Assembly: GCA_035310015.1 (NCBI GenBank)
Contig: DATGEO010000053.1
Location: forward strand, 1 to 39,175
Length of the DNA stretch: 39,175 bases
Origin: DATGEO01 sp035310015
GTDB taxonomy: Bacteria > Chloroflexota > Dormibacteria > Dormibacterales > Dormibacteraceae
Direction of reading: 5' to 3'
The notes beneath the pieces were generated by a model. The model did not search any database. It saw nothing but the letters and a program-made list of their open reading frames with translations, and was not told where the DNA came from. The position numbers were made by a program, and so were the translations under genes. Shown here one piece after another: positions 1-9,919 of the stretch (positions are counted from its first letter, which is position 1; each line of letters begins with the position of its first letter).

Positions 1-1166
1 CGCGAGCGCATGATCTCGATGAGCTTCTTGCGGCCCTTCGGCGGGCCGATCATGATCGCGCCCACCAGCCGGTCGTCCTTGAAGAAGAGCTTGCGGTAGA
101 ACTTCTCCTCGAAGCTGTACGTGCGCACCGACTCGAGACCGGGCTGCACGTCCGGCGTCACGCCGGCGACCGCCAGCGTCGAGCCGAACATCGTCGTCGT
201 GTACGTCGGCACGTCGAAGAAGTCGTCGTCGGCGCCGGCCATGTTCCTGGCCGCGACCTTGCCGTGCGCCTCGGCGTTGTCCCACGTGCCCATCTGGTTG
301 TGTCGCTCGACCATGAGGTCGTAGAAGACCGCGACGTCGCCGGCGGCGTACACGTCGGGCGCGGCCGTGCGCAGCTTGGCGTCGGTGACGATGCCCTTGT
401 TGAGCGCGATCGCGGTACCGCCCAGCGGCTCGGTGTAGTAGTCAAGACCGACGCCGTAGGTCAGAAGGTCGAACTCGACCTTCTTCCCGTTCACCGTCTC
501 GGCCAGGTAGCTGCCGTTGATGCGGCTGAACTTCTGCACCTCGTCCGAGGTGATGAACTCGACGCCCTGGGCCTCGCCGAGCTGCCGGCACAGCCGTCCG
601 CCCTCTTCGTCGAGCACGTAGCGCAGGAACCAGGGTCCGCGCATGATCCACGTGACCTTCGCGGTCTTGCGAAAGCTCACGCCCTCGGCGAGCTCGTAGC
701 CGATGAAGCTGCCGCCCATCACCAGGACGTGGTGCGACGCGTCGGCTTTCTCGATGATCGCGTCGGTGTCGTCGATGGTCTGAAAGCCGAGGCACTCCGA
801 GACCTCGTCCGAGCCCGGCCATGGCGGCGGCTTGGGCCGGCCGCCCGTGGCGACGAGCAGCGCATCGTACGGGAACGCCTGCCCGCCGTTGGTGTGCACG
901 ACCTTCTGCGCCGCGTCGATCTCGGTGACCCAGGTCGAGAAGTGAATCTCGAGGTTCTGCCTGCTGTAGTCCTCGAGCGTCCGCATGAAGACCTTCTCGC
1001 GGCGCACCTGTCCGCGGAGGTAGCGCGGGAGCGCGACCCGGTTGTACAGCGGATGCTTCTCGGCCGCGACCATGACGATCGACGCCTCGGCGTCGATCTT
1101 GCGCAGCTCCTCGGCGCAGGTCTGCCCGGCGATGCCGTTGCCGATGACTACGTAGCGGCGAGTCAA
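1..1166 (-). CDS. FAD-dependent pyridine nucleotide oxidoreductase, 3' end cut by window
   Basis: This is a flavoprotein of the NAD(P)/FAD-dependent disulfide-oxidoreductase fold, of the kind that moves electrons between NAD(P)H and a small carrier or fused domain. The first 388 residues are visible. An N-terminal FAD Rossmann motif reads VVIGNGIAG. The segment LLVATGG lies between the two nucleotide domains, MGGSFIGYELAEG is the NAD(P) Rossmann motif, and AAGDVA is the second FAD contact. No CxxxxC redox disulfide is seen, so it resembles ferredoxin or nitrite reductase-type members rather than lipoamide dehydrogenases. The TTG start lies immediately after the TAG of the acetyltransferase gene, with no intervening base, which suggests translational coupling. 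The electron partner is not visible. Confidence 0.85.
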   Translation of the reverse strand, partial: MTRRYVVIGNGIAGQTCAEELRKIDAEASIVMVAAEKHPLYNRVALPRYLRGQVRREKVFMRTLEDYSRQNLEIHFSTWVTEIDAAQKVVHTNGGQAFPYDALLVATGGRPKPPPWPGSDEVSECLGFQTIDDTDAIIEKADASHHVLVMGGSFIGYELAEGVSFRKTAKVTWIMRGPWFLRYVLDEEGGRLCRQLGEAQGVEFITSDEVQKFSRINGSYLAETVNGKKVEFDLLTYGVGLDYYTEPLGGTAIALNKGIVTDAKLRTAAPDVYAAGDVAVFYDLMVERHNQMGTWDNAEAHGKVAARNMAGADDDFFDVPTYTTTMFGSTLAVAGVTPDVQPGLESVRTYSFEEKFYRKLFFKDDRLVGAIMIGPPKGRKKLIEIMRS

Positions 1167-2030
1167 CTAAGGCTTCAGCGACAGGCCGTAAATGAAGGCG
1201 CGGTCATCGGAGTTCGCCAAATCGTAGCCGGATGCGTTGAGGTCGTCGCCGGCCGGGTGCCCACGCGGCAGCGCGACGGTTACGTGGTCGAGGCCGTCGG
1301 CGTCGGCCTCGTAGCGCAGGGCGAGAAGGAGGTCCCGCAGCGCCGCGCCGCGTCCGGCGACGAACGCCACCGCGAGATTGTTGCCCCAAGCGGCGCGCAG
1401 TCCCGCCACCGCGCGGCCGCCCGGCGCGGCTCGCAGCATGCCGCTCGAGGCGAGATGGGCCAGCTCTTCCGCGCCGAGGTCGCGAGCGCCGTTGAAGTCG
1501 GCCGACACGCCGTGATAGAGCTCGAGGCCGGAGCTCTGGGCCACCGACGACCACAGGCGTTCGGCCTCCTTCGGATCGGGGATCCGCGCGGGGTCGCCGC
1601 CCTCGACGCGCAAGCCGCGCCACCAGCGGACGTCGACCAGCCGCTTGAAGCCGGCGGCCTCGAAGAGCGGCACCGCATCCTCGTTGCCGGTCGCCAGGCG
1701 CATCTCCTTGAACCCCTGGTCGCGGGCCTCGTCGATCGCGGAGCGCAGCATCGCCCTGGCGATGCCGCGGCGGCGGTGGCTCGACGCGACGCGCAGGCCT
1801 TCGTACCAGACGAGTCCCGGCGCATAAGGGCGGACCCGCTGCACGCCGACCACCTCACCGTCGACCTCGACGGCCTGGAACTCCGCCCCGGCATCCGCGA
1901 GCCACTCGTCGAAGACGCGCGGGATGTAGTCGTCCCCTTCCCACACGTCGCGCGTGAGCTCGACGACGCGAGTGCGGTCGGCCGGTCGCACCGGCCGGAT
2001 CGTCAGGTCGAGGCCTTCCGAGGCTGCCAA
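1167..2030 (-). CDS. GNAT family N-acetyltransferase
   Basis: This predicted acetyl-CoA-dependent N-acetyltransferase has about 287 residues. The GNAT core starts at LTIRPVRPAD, and the acetyl-CoA pyrophosphate loop appears as HRRRGIARAML. The C-terminal half, which ends in a FIYGLSL strand, looks like a second, degenerate GNAT-like domain. The coordinates use the first TTG, which overlaps the methyltransferase gene by 28 bases. A better biological start may be the CTG at 2006, which forms a CTGA overlap with the methyltransferase stop, sits 7 bases after GGAAGG and begins exactly at the conserved strand. It lies between the methyltransferase and flavoprotein genes as the middle gene of three. 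The substrate is unknown. Confidence 0.85.
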   Translation of the reverse strand: MAASEGLDLTIRPVRPADRTRVVELTRDVWEGDDYIPRVFDEWLADAGAEFQAVEVDGEVVGVQRVRPYAPGLVWYEGLRVASSHRRRGIARAMLRSAIDEARDQGFKEMRLATGNEDAVPLFEAAGFKRLVDVRWWRGLRVEGGDPARIPDPKEAERLWSSVAQSSGLELYHGVSADFNGARDLGAEELAHLASSGMLRAAPGGRAVAGLRAAWGNNLAVAFVAGRGAALRDLLLALRYEADADGLDHVTVALPRGHPAGDDLNASGYDLANSDDRAFIYGLSLKP

Positions 2031-2818
2031 TGCGATATCCCCGAGATCGAAAGGCCGCTGTCGTAGACGAGCTCGTCGCCGTCGCGCACGAGCATCTTCT
2101 CGAGCTCTTCGCGCGCGCCCGAATCGTCCCAGCCGTCGCCGAACAGCGGCCGGCAGTCCTGCACCGCCTCCTCGATCGACGCGTAGCGATTCACGACCGG
2201 GTAGCCGATGAATCTCACGTCCGGCCTGATGCCCATCTGGATCAGCACCATGAACAGATCGCTGAACCTGGTGATTCGCGGCAGCGGGCCCGCGGCCATG
2301 CGGTCGCGCAGCACGTTGGCGGGATGGGGCACGGGCCCTTCGCGCAGCATGACGAAGACGCGCTCCCGCGCGCTGCGCTCCAACTTCTCTATGAAGGGCA
2401 CGACGTCGGCCACTCCATACAGGACGTGCGCGCAGATGACCAGGTCCGCCGGCGCGACCTCGGCGTCCTCCCAAGCGCTCGCGATGACGGTGAGGTTGTC
2501 CAGCGGCGGGATGAGGGCGCGCATGCCTTCCGACGGTTCGACTGCGGTCACCCATTCCGTGCGAGCGGCCAGCGGCACCGTGTGCCGGCCCGCGCCCGCA
2601 CCGACGTCGATGAGCGTCTTGCGATTCGAGACCCAGGGCGCGAGCACATCGAGGAAGTGGTCGGCGCGGCTCGACGTGGAGCGCGCGAACGAGGGCGCCC
2701 GGTGATCCCAGTAGCGTGGGTCGCCGTGGCCGCGGGACGCGTCCTCACGCTCGACCACGAGGCGTCGCCAGCGGTCGACCCAATCGACCTCCGCCAGCCG
2801 CTGCGCCGTGCCCTCCAT
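2003..2818 (-). CDS. class I SAM-dependent methyltransferase
   Basis: This 271-residue protein has a Rossmann-type SAM-binding domain. Motif I reads LIDVGAGAGRHTVPLA near residue 80, an acidic residue follows at the end of strand 2 (VTAVEPSEGM), and a motif IV-like stretch reads DLVICAHVLYGV. The C-terminal part is helical and probably shapes the substrate pocket. The ATG at 2818 was chosen because upstream residues are low-complexity and lack homology character. It is the first gene of a three-gene minus-strand unit and is divergent from the ThyX-like gene. A TAGGGT box lies 10 bases upstream of the start. The methyl acceptor cannot be told from the sequence. Confidence 0.85.
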   Translation of the reverse strand: MEGTAQRLAEVDWVDRWRRLVVEREDASRGHGDPRYWDHRAPSFARSTSSRADHFLDVLAPWVSNRKTLIDVGAGAGRHTVPLAARTEWVTAVEPSEGMRALIPPLDNLTVIASAWEDAEVAPADLVICAHVLYGVADVVPFIEKLERSARERVFVMLREGPVPHPANVLRDRMAAGPLPRITRFSDLFMVLIQMGIRPDVRFIGYPVVNRYASIEEAVQDCRPLFGDGWDDSGAREELEKMLVRDGDELVYDSGLSISGISHWQPRKAST

Positions 2819-2949
2819 GCCGCCAACTACCCTACCAATCGCGGGGTCGCCGCCCGGCCTGGGGAGAACCCGGGGACAAACTTGGGATTCCATGTCTACA
2901 TGCTGGGGTTTGGCGGTGGATAGCCACAAGATCTTGGGCCGGGACTAAC

Positions 2950-4515
2950 ATGCAGGCTGTGGAGTTCACACCCTCCGAGGCCGCCGTCCTCGGCCGCTAC
3001 TTCACCAACCTCGACCGGCCGGTGTTCGCCCTGCGCAACCTGCCCGAGGTGGTCAAGGGCGCGCTCTTCTCCCGCTATTCGCGCACCGAGAAAAGCCTGC
3101 GCCGGGTGCTGCTGGACGAGTTCATCAACGATCCCGAGTCCGGCTTCGAGGGAATGGCGATGACGGCCACCGACGACATGGTGGCGGTGCGCCGCGCGGA
3201 GGAGTTCTACGAGCGGGTGCTGGTCGGCTACGGCGACGACTCGGTCGCGGAGCTTGCCGGCGCTCACGTCGCTGTCGAGCGGACCTCGACGCTCGCGGCG
3301 AAGGCGCTCGAGGACAGCCGCATCGGAATCTCGCCGCTGGAGAAGTCGACGCGTTACGTGCGCTTCGACCGTCCAGGCCCCGACGGCCGGCGCCTCTACC
3401 ACCGCGGCCCCGAGCTTGCGCACCCGGCGTACGAGCCCGCCGCGGACGCGCTCTTCGACGCGTACAGCGCGCTGCTCGAGCCGCTGACCGAGGCGATTCG
3501 CGATCGCTACCCCATCGAAGAGGGTGAGACGGAGCGCGCGTGGAAGTCGGCGACGCGCGCCAAGGCGCTCGACCTGCTGCGCGGGCTGCTTCCCGCCGGC
3601 ACGCTGACCAACGTCGGCCTCTTCGGCAACGGCCGCGCCTTCGAGTACCTGATCACCAGGCTCGCGGCGCACGAGCTGCCCGAATGCCAGGCGCTCGCGG
3701 TCGACCTGCACCGCGAGCTGGAGCAGGTCATCCCGTCGTTCGTGAAGCGCGCCATCGACGACAGGTACGGCCGGCCCGCGGCCGAGCGGATGGCCCGCAT
3801 GCGCGAGTCGCTGCACCGAATGGCCCCGCGCACGGGCGCGACGGAAACCGGTCCGTCGGTGAAGCTCGCGGGCTACGACAAGGAGGCCGAGCGCAAGGTC
3901 GTGCAGGCCGCGCTCTTCCCGTACTCGGACCGCCCGCTCGAAGACCTCGACGCGGACGCGGACGCGGTGCTCGACGCGATGTTCGCCGGCAGGACCAATC
4001 GCCGGCAGCGGCCGCCGCGCGCGCTGGAGCACGCCCAGTACAAGTTCGAGATCGTCGCCAACTTCGCGGCGTATCGCGACCTGCACCGGCATCGAATGCT
4101 GACGCAGGACAGGCAGCTGCTCGGCACGGCACTCGGTTACGACGTGCCGGCGGGCCTCGTCGAGCTGGGTATGGACGCGCGGTTCTCCGAGGCGATCGAA
4201 GCCGCCGCCCGCGCCCATGGGCAGATGCAGCGCGACCTCGGTCCGGCGCTCGCGCAGTACGTGGTGCCGCTGTCGTTTCGAGTCCGCTGGTACTTCCGCG
4301 TCAACCTGCGCGAGATCTACCACCTGTGCGAGCTGCGCACGACGCCGCAAGGGCATCCGGACTACCGGCGCGTGGCCCAGGAGATGTTCCGCCTCGTCGC
4401 CGAGGTGCACCCCCGCCTGGCGCGCCACGCGGCTTTCGTCGACATGGGTCCCGGCGACGAGCTGGAGCGGCGCCGGAGCGAGCGCCGGCTCGACGAGAAG
4501 ATGAACAAACTCTGA
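2950..4515 (+). CDS. double-domain FAD-dependent thymidylate synthase-like protein (ThyX family)
   Basis: This 521-residue protein is about twice the length of a normal ThyX, which makes dTMP from dUMP using FAD and methylenetetrahydrofolate. Both halves resemble ThyX. In the N-terminal half, GYGDDSVAELAGAHVAVE and EKSTRYV (131-137) match the ThyX region around the motif end SxRY. In the C-terminal half, RHR (380-382) and the helix WYFRVNLREIYHLCELR match the other half of the active site. The canonical RHRxxSxxxxSxRY is not intact in either half, so the catalytic parts are split between the domains. It may be a divergent thymidylate synthase or a relative with a changed role. No other thymidylate synthase is in the window. 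Confidence 0.75.
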   Translation: MQAVEFTPSEAAVLGRYFTNLDRPVFALRNLPEVVKGALFSRYSRTEKSLRRVLLDEFINDPESGFEGMAMTATDDMVAVRRAEEFYERVLVGYGDDSVAELAGAHVAVERTSTLAAKALEDSRIGISPLEKSTRYVRFDRPGPDGRRLYHRGPELAHPAYEPAADALFDAYSALLEPLTEAIRDRYPIEEGETERAWKSATRAKALDLLRGLLPAGTLTNVGLFGNGRAFEYLITRLAAHELPECQALAVDLHRELEQVIPSFVKRAIDDRYGRPAAERMARMRESLHRMAPRTGATETGPSVKLAGYDKEAERKVVQAALFPYSDRPLEDLDADADAVLDAMFAGRTNRRQRPPRALEHAQYKFEIVANFAAYRDLHRHRMLTQDRQLLGTALGYDVPAGLVELGMDARFSEAIEAAARAHGQMQRDLGPALAQYVVPLSFRVRWYFRVNLREIYHLCELRTTPQGHPDYRRVAQEMFRLVAEVHPRLARHAAFVDMGPGDELERRRSERRLDEKMNKL

Positions 4516-4516
4516 A

Positions 4517-4529
4517 CCCCGGCCCGGGG
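4517..4529 (+). terminator. short GC hairpin after the ThyX-like gene
   Basis: CCCCG and CGGGG pair around a three-base loop just after the stop codon. No T-run follows, so intrinsic termination is uncertain. Confidence 0.35.
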
Positions 4530-4585
4530 GTCCTTGCGATAGGATCGTGCCCGCGACAGGGGATTCGACGGGAAGGGAGGGCGTC

Positions 4586-4765
4586 ATGCAGGAACCACAC
4601 GTGGAGAAGGAAAGGCGTCAGGCGCAGAGGCGCGGGAGCGCCGATCGCCGGTTTGGCGAGCGGCGGAGCCCCGAGCGCGCGGTGGCCGGGAGGCGCGTCG
4701 TATTCGCCAACGACCGCCGGGTGGGCGACCGCCGGGCCTCGAACCTGGCCTACCAGCCCGCCTAG
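4586..4765 (+). CDS. small arginine-repeat protein, unknown function
   Basis: This 59-residue, strongly basic protein is not recognised. It is built around repeated Arg-Arg pairs at short spacing (ERRQAQRR, DRRFGERR, GRRVVFANDRR, GDRR), giving a regular xxRR pattern with interspersed acidic residues. Such a pattern suggests a nucleic-acid or ribosome contact, but that is inference. The ATG is preceded by a strong purine tract (GGGAAGGGAGGG) at suitable distance, which argues for real translation. An in-frame GTG at 4547 lacks such a site. A TAGGAT box at 4540-4545 could be the promoter -10, leaving a leader of about 35 bases. Similar Arg-pair repeat proteins are known as unannotated small proteins in other bacteria. 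Confidence 0.6.
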   Translation: MQEPHVEKERRQAQRRGSADRRFGERRSPERAVAGRRVVFANDRRVGDRRASNLAYQPA

Positions 4766-4809
4766 CGCGGCCTCCCCTGGGGGAGTGCGGGTGGCGGATC
4801 GATCTTCCT

Positions 4810-4815
4810 TAATCT
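4810..4815 (+). promoter_or_regulatory. -10 box TAATCT, leaderless-type promoter
   Basis: TAATCT ends 6 bases before the GTG of the isoaspartyl peptidase gene, which would put the transcript start at the start codon. No clear -35 is seen. Confidence 0.55.
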
Positions 4816-4821
4816 GAGCCG

Positions 4822-5643
4822 GTGGCCACACCCGCGCTGATCGTCCACGGCGGCGCCGGACCCGTTCCGGAGTCCGAGCGCGCCGAACGCCAGGCCGCGG
4901 TCCAGCGCGCGCTGGCGATCGGCTGGGAGCACATCGGTGAAGGCGCGATGGCCGCCGCGGTCGCGGCCGTGCGTCACATGGAGGACGAGCCTGTCCTGAA
5001 CGCCGGCCTCGGCGCCTGCGTCAACAGCGAGGGCGACGTCGAGCTCGACGCCGGCGTCATGGAGGGCGCCGAGCTGCGCGCAGGCGCCGCGGCCTGCCTG
5101 CGCGACGTCCGGCATCCGGTCGACCTCGCGCTGGCGATCATGCGCGACGGCCGCCACGTGATCCTCGCGGCCGAAGGCGCCTCGAAGTTCGCGCGCGCGC
5201 ACGGCGTCGAGATGACCGACCCCTCGGTCTTCGTCAATGCCGCCCGCCACCGTCCCGCCGAGGCCGGGGTCGACACGGTGGGGGCGGTCGCGCGCGACGG
5301 GCATGGCAGGCTTGCCGTCGCCGTCTCCACGGGCGGCGTTGCGGGCAAGCTGCCCGGCCGCATCGGCGACTCGCCGATCCCCGGCGCGGGGTTCTACGCC
5401 GACGACCGCTTCGGCGCCGTCTGCGGCACCGGACTCGGCGAGGCGTTCATCCGGCTCGGGCTCGCGCGCCTGATGGTCGTCGAGCTGCAGCACGGGATGG
5501 ACCCGGCCTTTATCGCGCAAGGTGCGGTCGACCACCTGAAGGCCGCGCTCGGCGCGCCGGGCGGCGTGATCCTCATCCCGCGCGAGGGCGAGCCGCAGGC
5601 CGCCTACAACACCCCCGCGATGCCGTGGGCCATGCGCACGTGA
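4822..5643 (+). CDS. isoaspartyl peptidase / plant-type L-asparaginase (Ntn hydrolase)
   Basis: This 273-residue enzyme belongs to the N-terminal nucleophile hydrolases that split asparagine or beta-aspartyl peptides and mature by self-cleavage. It opens with ALIVHGGAG, the typical N-terminal strand. The expected nucleophile and cleavage site is Thr152 in GVDTVGAVA, followed by STGG (169-172), GRIGDSPIPGAG (180-190) and CGTGLGEAFIR. The linker before Thr152 is short, so the protein is somewhat smaller than the usual 300-330 residues. The GTG start fits a leaderless promoter. Its stop overlaps the next gene as GTGA, placing it first in a unit with a thiamine-diphosphate enzyme and glutamate dehydrogenase. 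This suggests nitrogen recovery from Asn or isoAsp. Confidence 0.88.
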   Translation: MATPALIVHGGAGPVPESERAERQAAVQRALAIGWEHIGEGAMAAAVAAVRHMEDEPVLNAGLGACVNSEGDVELDAGVMEGAELRAGAAACLRDVRHPVDLALAIMRDGRHVILAAEGASKFARAHGVEMTDPSVFVNAARHRPAEAGVDTVGAVARDGHGRLAVAVSTGGVAGKLPGRIGDSPIPGAGFYADDRFGAVCGTGLGEAFIRLGLARLMVVELQHGMDPAFIAQGAVDHLKAALGAPGGVILIPREGEPQAAYNTPAMPWAMRT

Positions 5644-7264
5644 TCGATTCCGGCAACAGCGGCGAGCTCATCGCGCTGGCGATGCAGCGGGCCGGGGTCA
5701 GCCACCTCTTCACGCTGAACGGCGGGCACATCTGGCCGATCCTCACCGGCGCCCGCGAACACGACATCCGCATCGTCGACACGCGCCACGAGCAGTCGGC
5801 CGCGTTCGCGGCCGAAGGGTGGGCCAAGGTCACACGCGAGTGCGGCGTCGCCGCGGTCACCGCCGGGCCTGGCGTGACCAACGCGGTCACGGCGCTGGCG
5901 CAGGCGCAGTCGGGCGACAGCCCGATGTTCGTCATCGGCGGACGGGCGCCCGAGGCACGCTGGGGGATGGGATCGCTGCAGGAGATGGACCACGTCGCCG
6001 TGGTCGAGAGCCTGGTGAAGAAGGCGATGACGCTGCGCTCGGCGGAGGAGGCGTACGCGTGCGCGGCCGAGTGCATGCGCGTCGCCCTCAGCCGCCGCAC
6101 CGGGCCGACCTTCATGGACGTGCCCATCGACGTGTTCTTCGGCGCGGCGGACCTGCCGGAGGCCACCGAGCACCTCGTCCCCGACTTCGGTCCTTCGCCC
6201 GACCCAGACGAGATCAAGCGCATCGCCCGGCTCGTCCGCGAGGCCGAGCGACCGGCCATCATCGCCGGCGGCAACGTGTGGTGGGCGCACGCCGAGGACG
6301 AGCTCGAGCGGCTCGTCGAAAGCGCGCAGCTCCCCCTGTGCGTGAACGGCATGGCGCGCGGGATGCTGCCGCCCGGCCACCCGCTCCTCTTCACCCGTGC
6401 CCGAGGTCCGGCGCTCGGCGAGGCAGACCTGATCCTCGTCATCGGGGTGCCGCTCGACTTCCGCCTGAACTTCGGCCAGCCGCCGGTGTTTGCCGAGGGC
6501 GCGCGCCTCGTCTACGTGGACGTCGACGACCACCGCAAGCACCGGCCGGGCGAGGCCGCGGTGTTCGGCGACCTGCGCGCCGCCCTGGCCGCGCTCGCGA
6601 CCGAGGTGCAGGGCACACCGCCTCGCCTCGAATGGCTGGACAGGCTTCACGCGGCGGAGGCGGCCGCGCGCAAGCGAGACACCGCCATGGTCGAGTCCGA
6701 CTCGGCGCCGGTGCACCCGGCGCGGCTGATCGCGGAGGTCGGCCGCTACGTCGACCCCGACGCCATCCTCGTCGGCGACGGCGGTGACTTCGTCTCGTTT
6801 GCGGGCCGGCTCATCGAGCGCCCCGAGCCCGGTCTGTGGATCGACCCCGGTCCGTTCGGTGCGCTGGGCTCGGGCCCCGCTTACGCGATGGCCGCCAAGC
6901 TCGCGCGCCCCGACCGCCAGGTGCTGCTGCTCGCGGGCGACGGCGCGTTCGGCTTCTCGGCCATGGAGTTCGACACGCTCGTGCGCCACCGCGTGCCGGT
7001 CGTGTGCGTCATCGGGAACAACGGCATCTGGGCGCTGGAGAAGCACCCGATGCAGCAGATGCTCGGGACGAGCATCGCCGCCGACCTGGCGCCCGGCACG
7101 CGCTACGACAGGGTGGTGGAGGCGCTGGGCGGCCATGGGGAATTGGTGGAGCGGCCCCAGGACATCCGGCCGGCGCTGGATCGCGCCTTCAAGGCCGGCG
7201 TGCCCGCCTGCGTCAACGTAATTTGCGACCCCAGCGCGGAATATCCGCGATCATCTGTCCTGAT

Positions 7265-7268
<4 letters not shown>
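5640..7268 (+). CDS. thiamine diphosphate-dependent enzyme, acetolactate synthase / 2-hydroxyacyl-CoA lyase-like
   Basis: This 542-residue enzyme has the three-domain ThDP architecture. The N-terminal pyrimidine-binding domain carries the activating Glu51 in RHEQSAAFAAEG. The central domain contains a DFRLNFGQ segment typical of the acetolactate synthase-like and hydroxyacyl-CoA lyase group. The C-terminal domain has the diphosphate motif GDG (about 434) followed by NN near VVCVIGNNGIWALE. The substrate cannot be fixed, because the family includes carboligases and decarboxylases. The GTG start at 5640 overlaps the upstream stop as GTGA. An in-frame GTG at 5625 would add five residues. No small regulatory ALS subunit is nearby, so a valine or isoleucine role is not supported. 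Confidence 0.85.
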
Positions 7269-8533
<1,265 letters not shown>

Positions 8534-8555
8534 GCTCGGCGGGCTCCGGTCGAGT

Positions 8556-8622
8556 GCCGGCTCCCGCACCAGCGGGGGCCCGCCCCAGGCAGCCGAGTGC
8601 CGGCGCCCGGACGGGAGCCGGC
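8556..8622. terminator. inverted repeat between convergent genes
   Basis: An 11-base perfect inverted repeat, GCCGGCTCCCG at 8556-8566 and CGGGAGCCGGC at 8612-8622, flanks a 45-base GC-rich loop between the glutamate dehydrogenase and NTF2-like genes. CGAGTGCCGG also occurs directly repeated at 8551 and 8595. It is probably a bidirectional transcription end. There is no T-run. Confidence 0.45.
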
Positions 8623-9029
8623 TACTCCTTCAGGAACTCGTCCTCGGCGGCCTGATCCTCGACGAAGCGCCAGAACTCCTTGGCGCGGCCGTCCGCGGCC
8701 GGGTGAACGACGTCCACGAACCGCGCGGAGTGCGTGCGGCCATGCCGCGTGGCCGTGTACGTGCCGATCACGGCCGTGTGCTCCTCCGACGCGAGGATGT
8801 CGTGGATGTCGGCCTCGTACGAGCCTTCCATCAGCTGGCCGAACTTGGCGAGCATCTCCATCACCGCCTCCTTGCCCCGGAAGTCGCCGGTCAGCGGGTT
8901 GTCGCCGCCGTTGTGCCAGAGGATCTCGTCGTGGATCGTGGCCATCGCCTCGTCGATGTGCCCCTCGTTGAACGCCCGGTAGCCCTTCCGCGCCATCTCC
9001 ACGTTGCGCTCTTCGCTCGAAGTCGTCAT
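8622..9029 (-). CDS. NTF2/SnoaL-like domain protein
   Basis: This 135-residue single-domain protein has the cone-shaped SnoaL/NTF2 fold, to judge from its order: an opening helix (RKGYRAFNEGHIDEAMATIHDEILWHNGG), FRGKEAVMEMLAKF, and strands ending in RFVDVVHPAADGRAKEFWRFVED. Members include ketosteroid isomerase-like enzymes and many uncharacterised proteins, so no reaction is assigned. The ATG at 9029 is preceded by a good GGAGGTGG site. It follows the ABC permease gene after 26 bases and is probably the last gene of that minus-strand unit. Confidence 0.82.
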   Translation of the reverse strand: MTTSSEERNVEMARKGYRAFNEGHIDEAMATIHDEILWHNGGDNPLTGDFRGKEAVMEMLAKFGQLMEGSYEADIHDILASEEHTAVIGTYTATRHGRTHSARFVDVVHPAADGRAKEFWRFVEDQAAEDEFLKE

Positions 9030-9055
9030 GTGCCCACCTCCACTCGCATTGTGGG

Positions 9056-9919
9056 CTAGATCTCGCGGGTGCGGAAGCTCCAGATGCTGAGCGCCAGCAT
9101 CGACGCGAACCAGACGACCACCCACGCCAGGTAAGCCACGGGCGGCGGGTCGACCGCGCTGAACGGGTTGGCGCGGGCGACCGTGCCGGCCGCGCGCAGC
9201 GTCGCGATGACCGCGTCCGGCTCCATCGCGTACACGGCGCCGCGCCACAGGCCGTCCGTGGGCAGGATCAGGTGGCTGATGGTGCCGATGTTGGCGACGG
9301 CATCGTTCTGCAAGCTCTGGCCGATGTCGCCGACGACTCCGCCGATCCAGGCCATCAGCCACGCCACGAGCGCGATCACACCGCCCGTGATGCCCGACAG
9401 CCGCGTCGACAGCAGGAGGCCCAGCGACAGCAGCGCCAGCCCCTCGGCTGCGACGTAGAGCGTGAGATCGAGGGGATGCGGCGGGACGTAGCCGGTCGCC
9501 CAGTCGACCGCCGCCATCTCGAGGAACGCCGAGCCGCCGGCATAGATCGCGACCAGCGCGGCCAGGCCGAGCCACTTGCCGATGACGATCTCGCTGCGGC
9601 GAACCGGTCGCGCCAGCATCGACAGCAAGAGGCCGCTCTCGACCTCGCTCGAGATGAGCGGGCCCGCGACCACGGCCGCGCTCAGCGCCAGGACGCCGCT
9701 GAACATGAACGTCACCACGATCAGCAGCTGCGACGTGATGACCTGGACCTCGGTGTGGTCGAGCGGCTGCCCGTTGCGCCCGGTGACGGTGGTGATCTTG
9801 TTGAAGCCCCAGGCGGAGAAGCCGACGACGATCAGGGTCAGCACCACGAGCGCCAGCAGCAGGCGCCGGCGCGCCGCTTCCTTGACCGTCAGTCGCGCGA
9901 TGACTATCGAGGGCGTCAT
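9056..9919 (-). CDS. ABC-2 type transporter permease
   Basis: This 287-residue integral membrane protein has six predicted hydrophobic segments. The first follows the cytoplasmic start MTPSIVIARLTVKEAARRR. The typical ABC-2 segment LISSEVESGLLLSMLARPVRRSEIVIGKWLG lies between TM2 and TM3, and DP-rich loops precede the last helix. It should form the membrane channel for the ATPase encoded immediately upstream. The ATG overlaps the ATPase stop as ATGA, which is direct evidence of coupling. The pair lacks a solute-binding protein, so it is an exporter or a membrane-modifying transporter. The substrate is unknown. Confidence 0.88.
   Translation of the reverse strand: MTPSIVIARLTVKEAARRRLLLALVVLTLIVVGFSAWGFNKITTVTGRNGQPLDHTEVQVITSQLLIVVTFMFSGVLALSAAVVAGPLISSEVESGLLLSMLARPVRRSEIVIGKWLGLAALVAIYAGGSAFLEMAAVDWATGYVPPHPLDLTLYVAAEGLALLSLGLLLSTRLSGITGGVIALVAWLMAWIGGVVGDIGQSLQNDAVANIGTISHLILPTDGLWRGAVYAMEPDAVIATLRAAGTVARANPFSAVDPPPVAYLAWVVVWFASMLALSIWSFRTREI

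Noticed and set aside
264..2066. 600-residue plus-strand frame opposite the methyltransferase, GNAT and flavoprotein genes
   Set aside because: It is an antisense shadow caused by GC-rich third positions. It has His/Arg/Val-rich composition without motifs, while the minus strand carries three clear families.
2896..4587. 563-residue minus-strand frame opposite the ThyX-like gene
   Set aside because: It has low-complexity Val/Glu/Arg composition and no domain. The plus strand is clearly coding.
5604..7136. 510-residue minus-strand frame opposite the ThDP enzyme
   Set aside because: It is a shadow frame. The ThDP motifs are on the plus strand.
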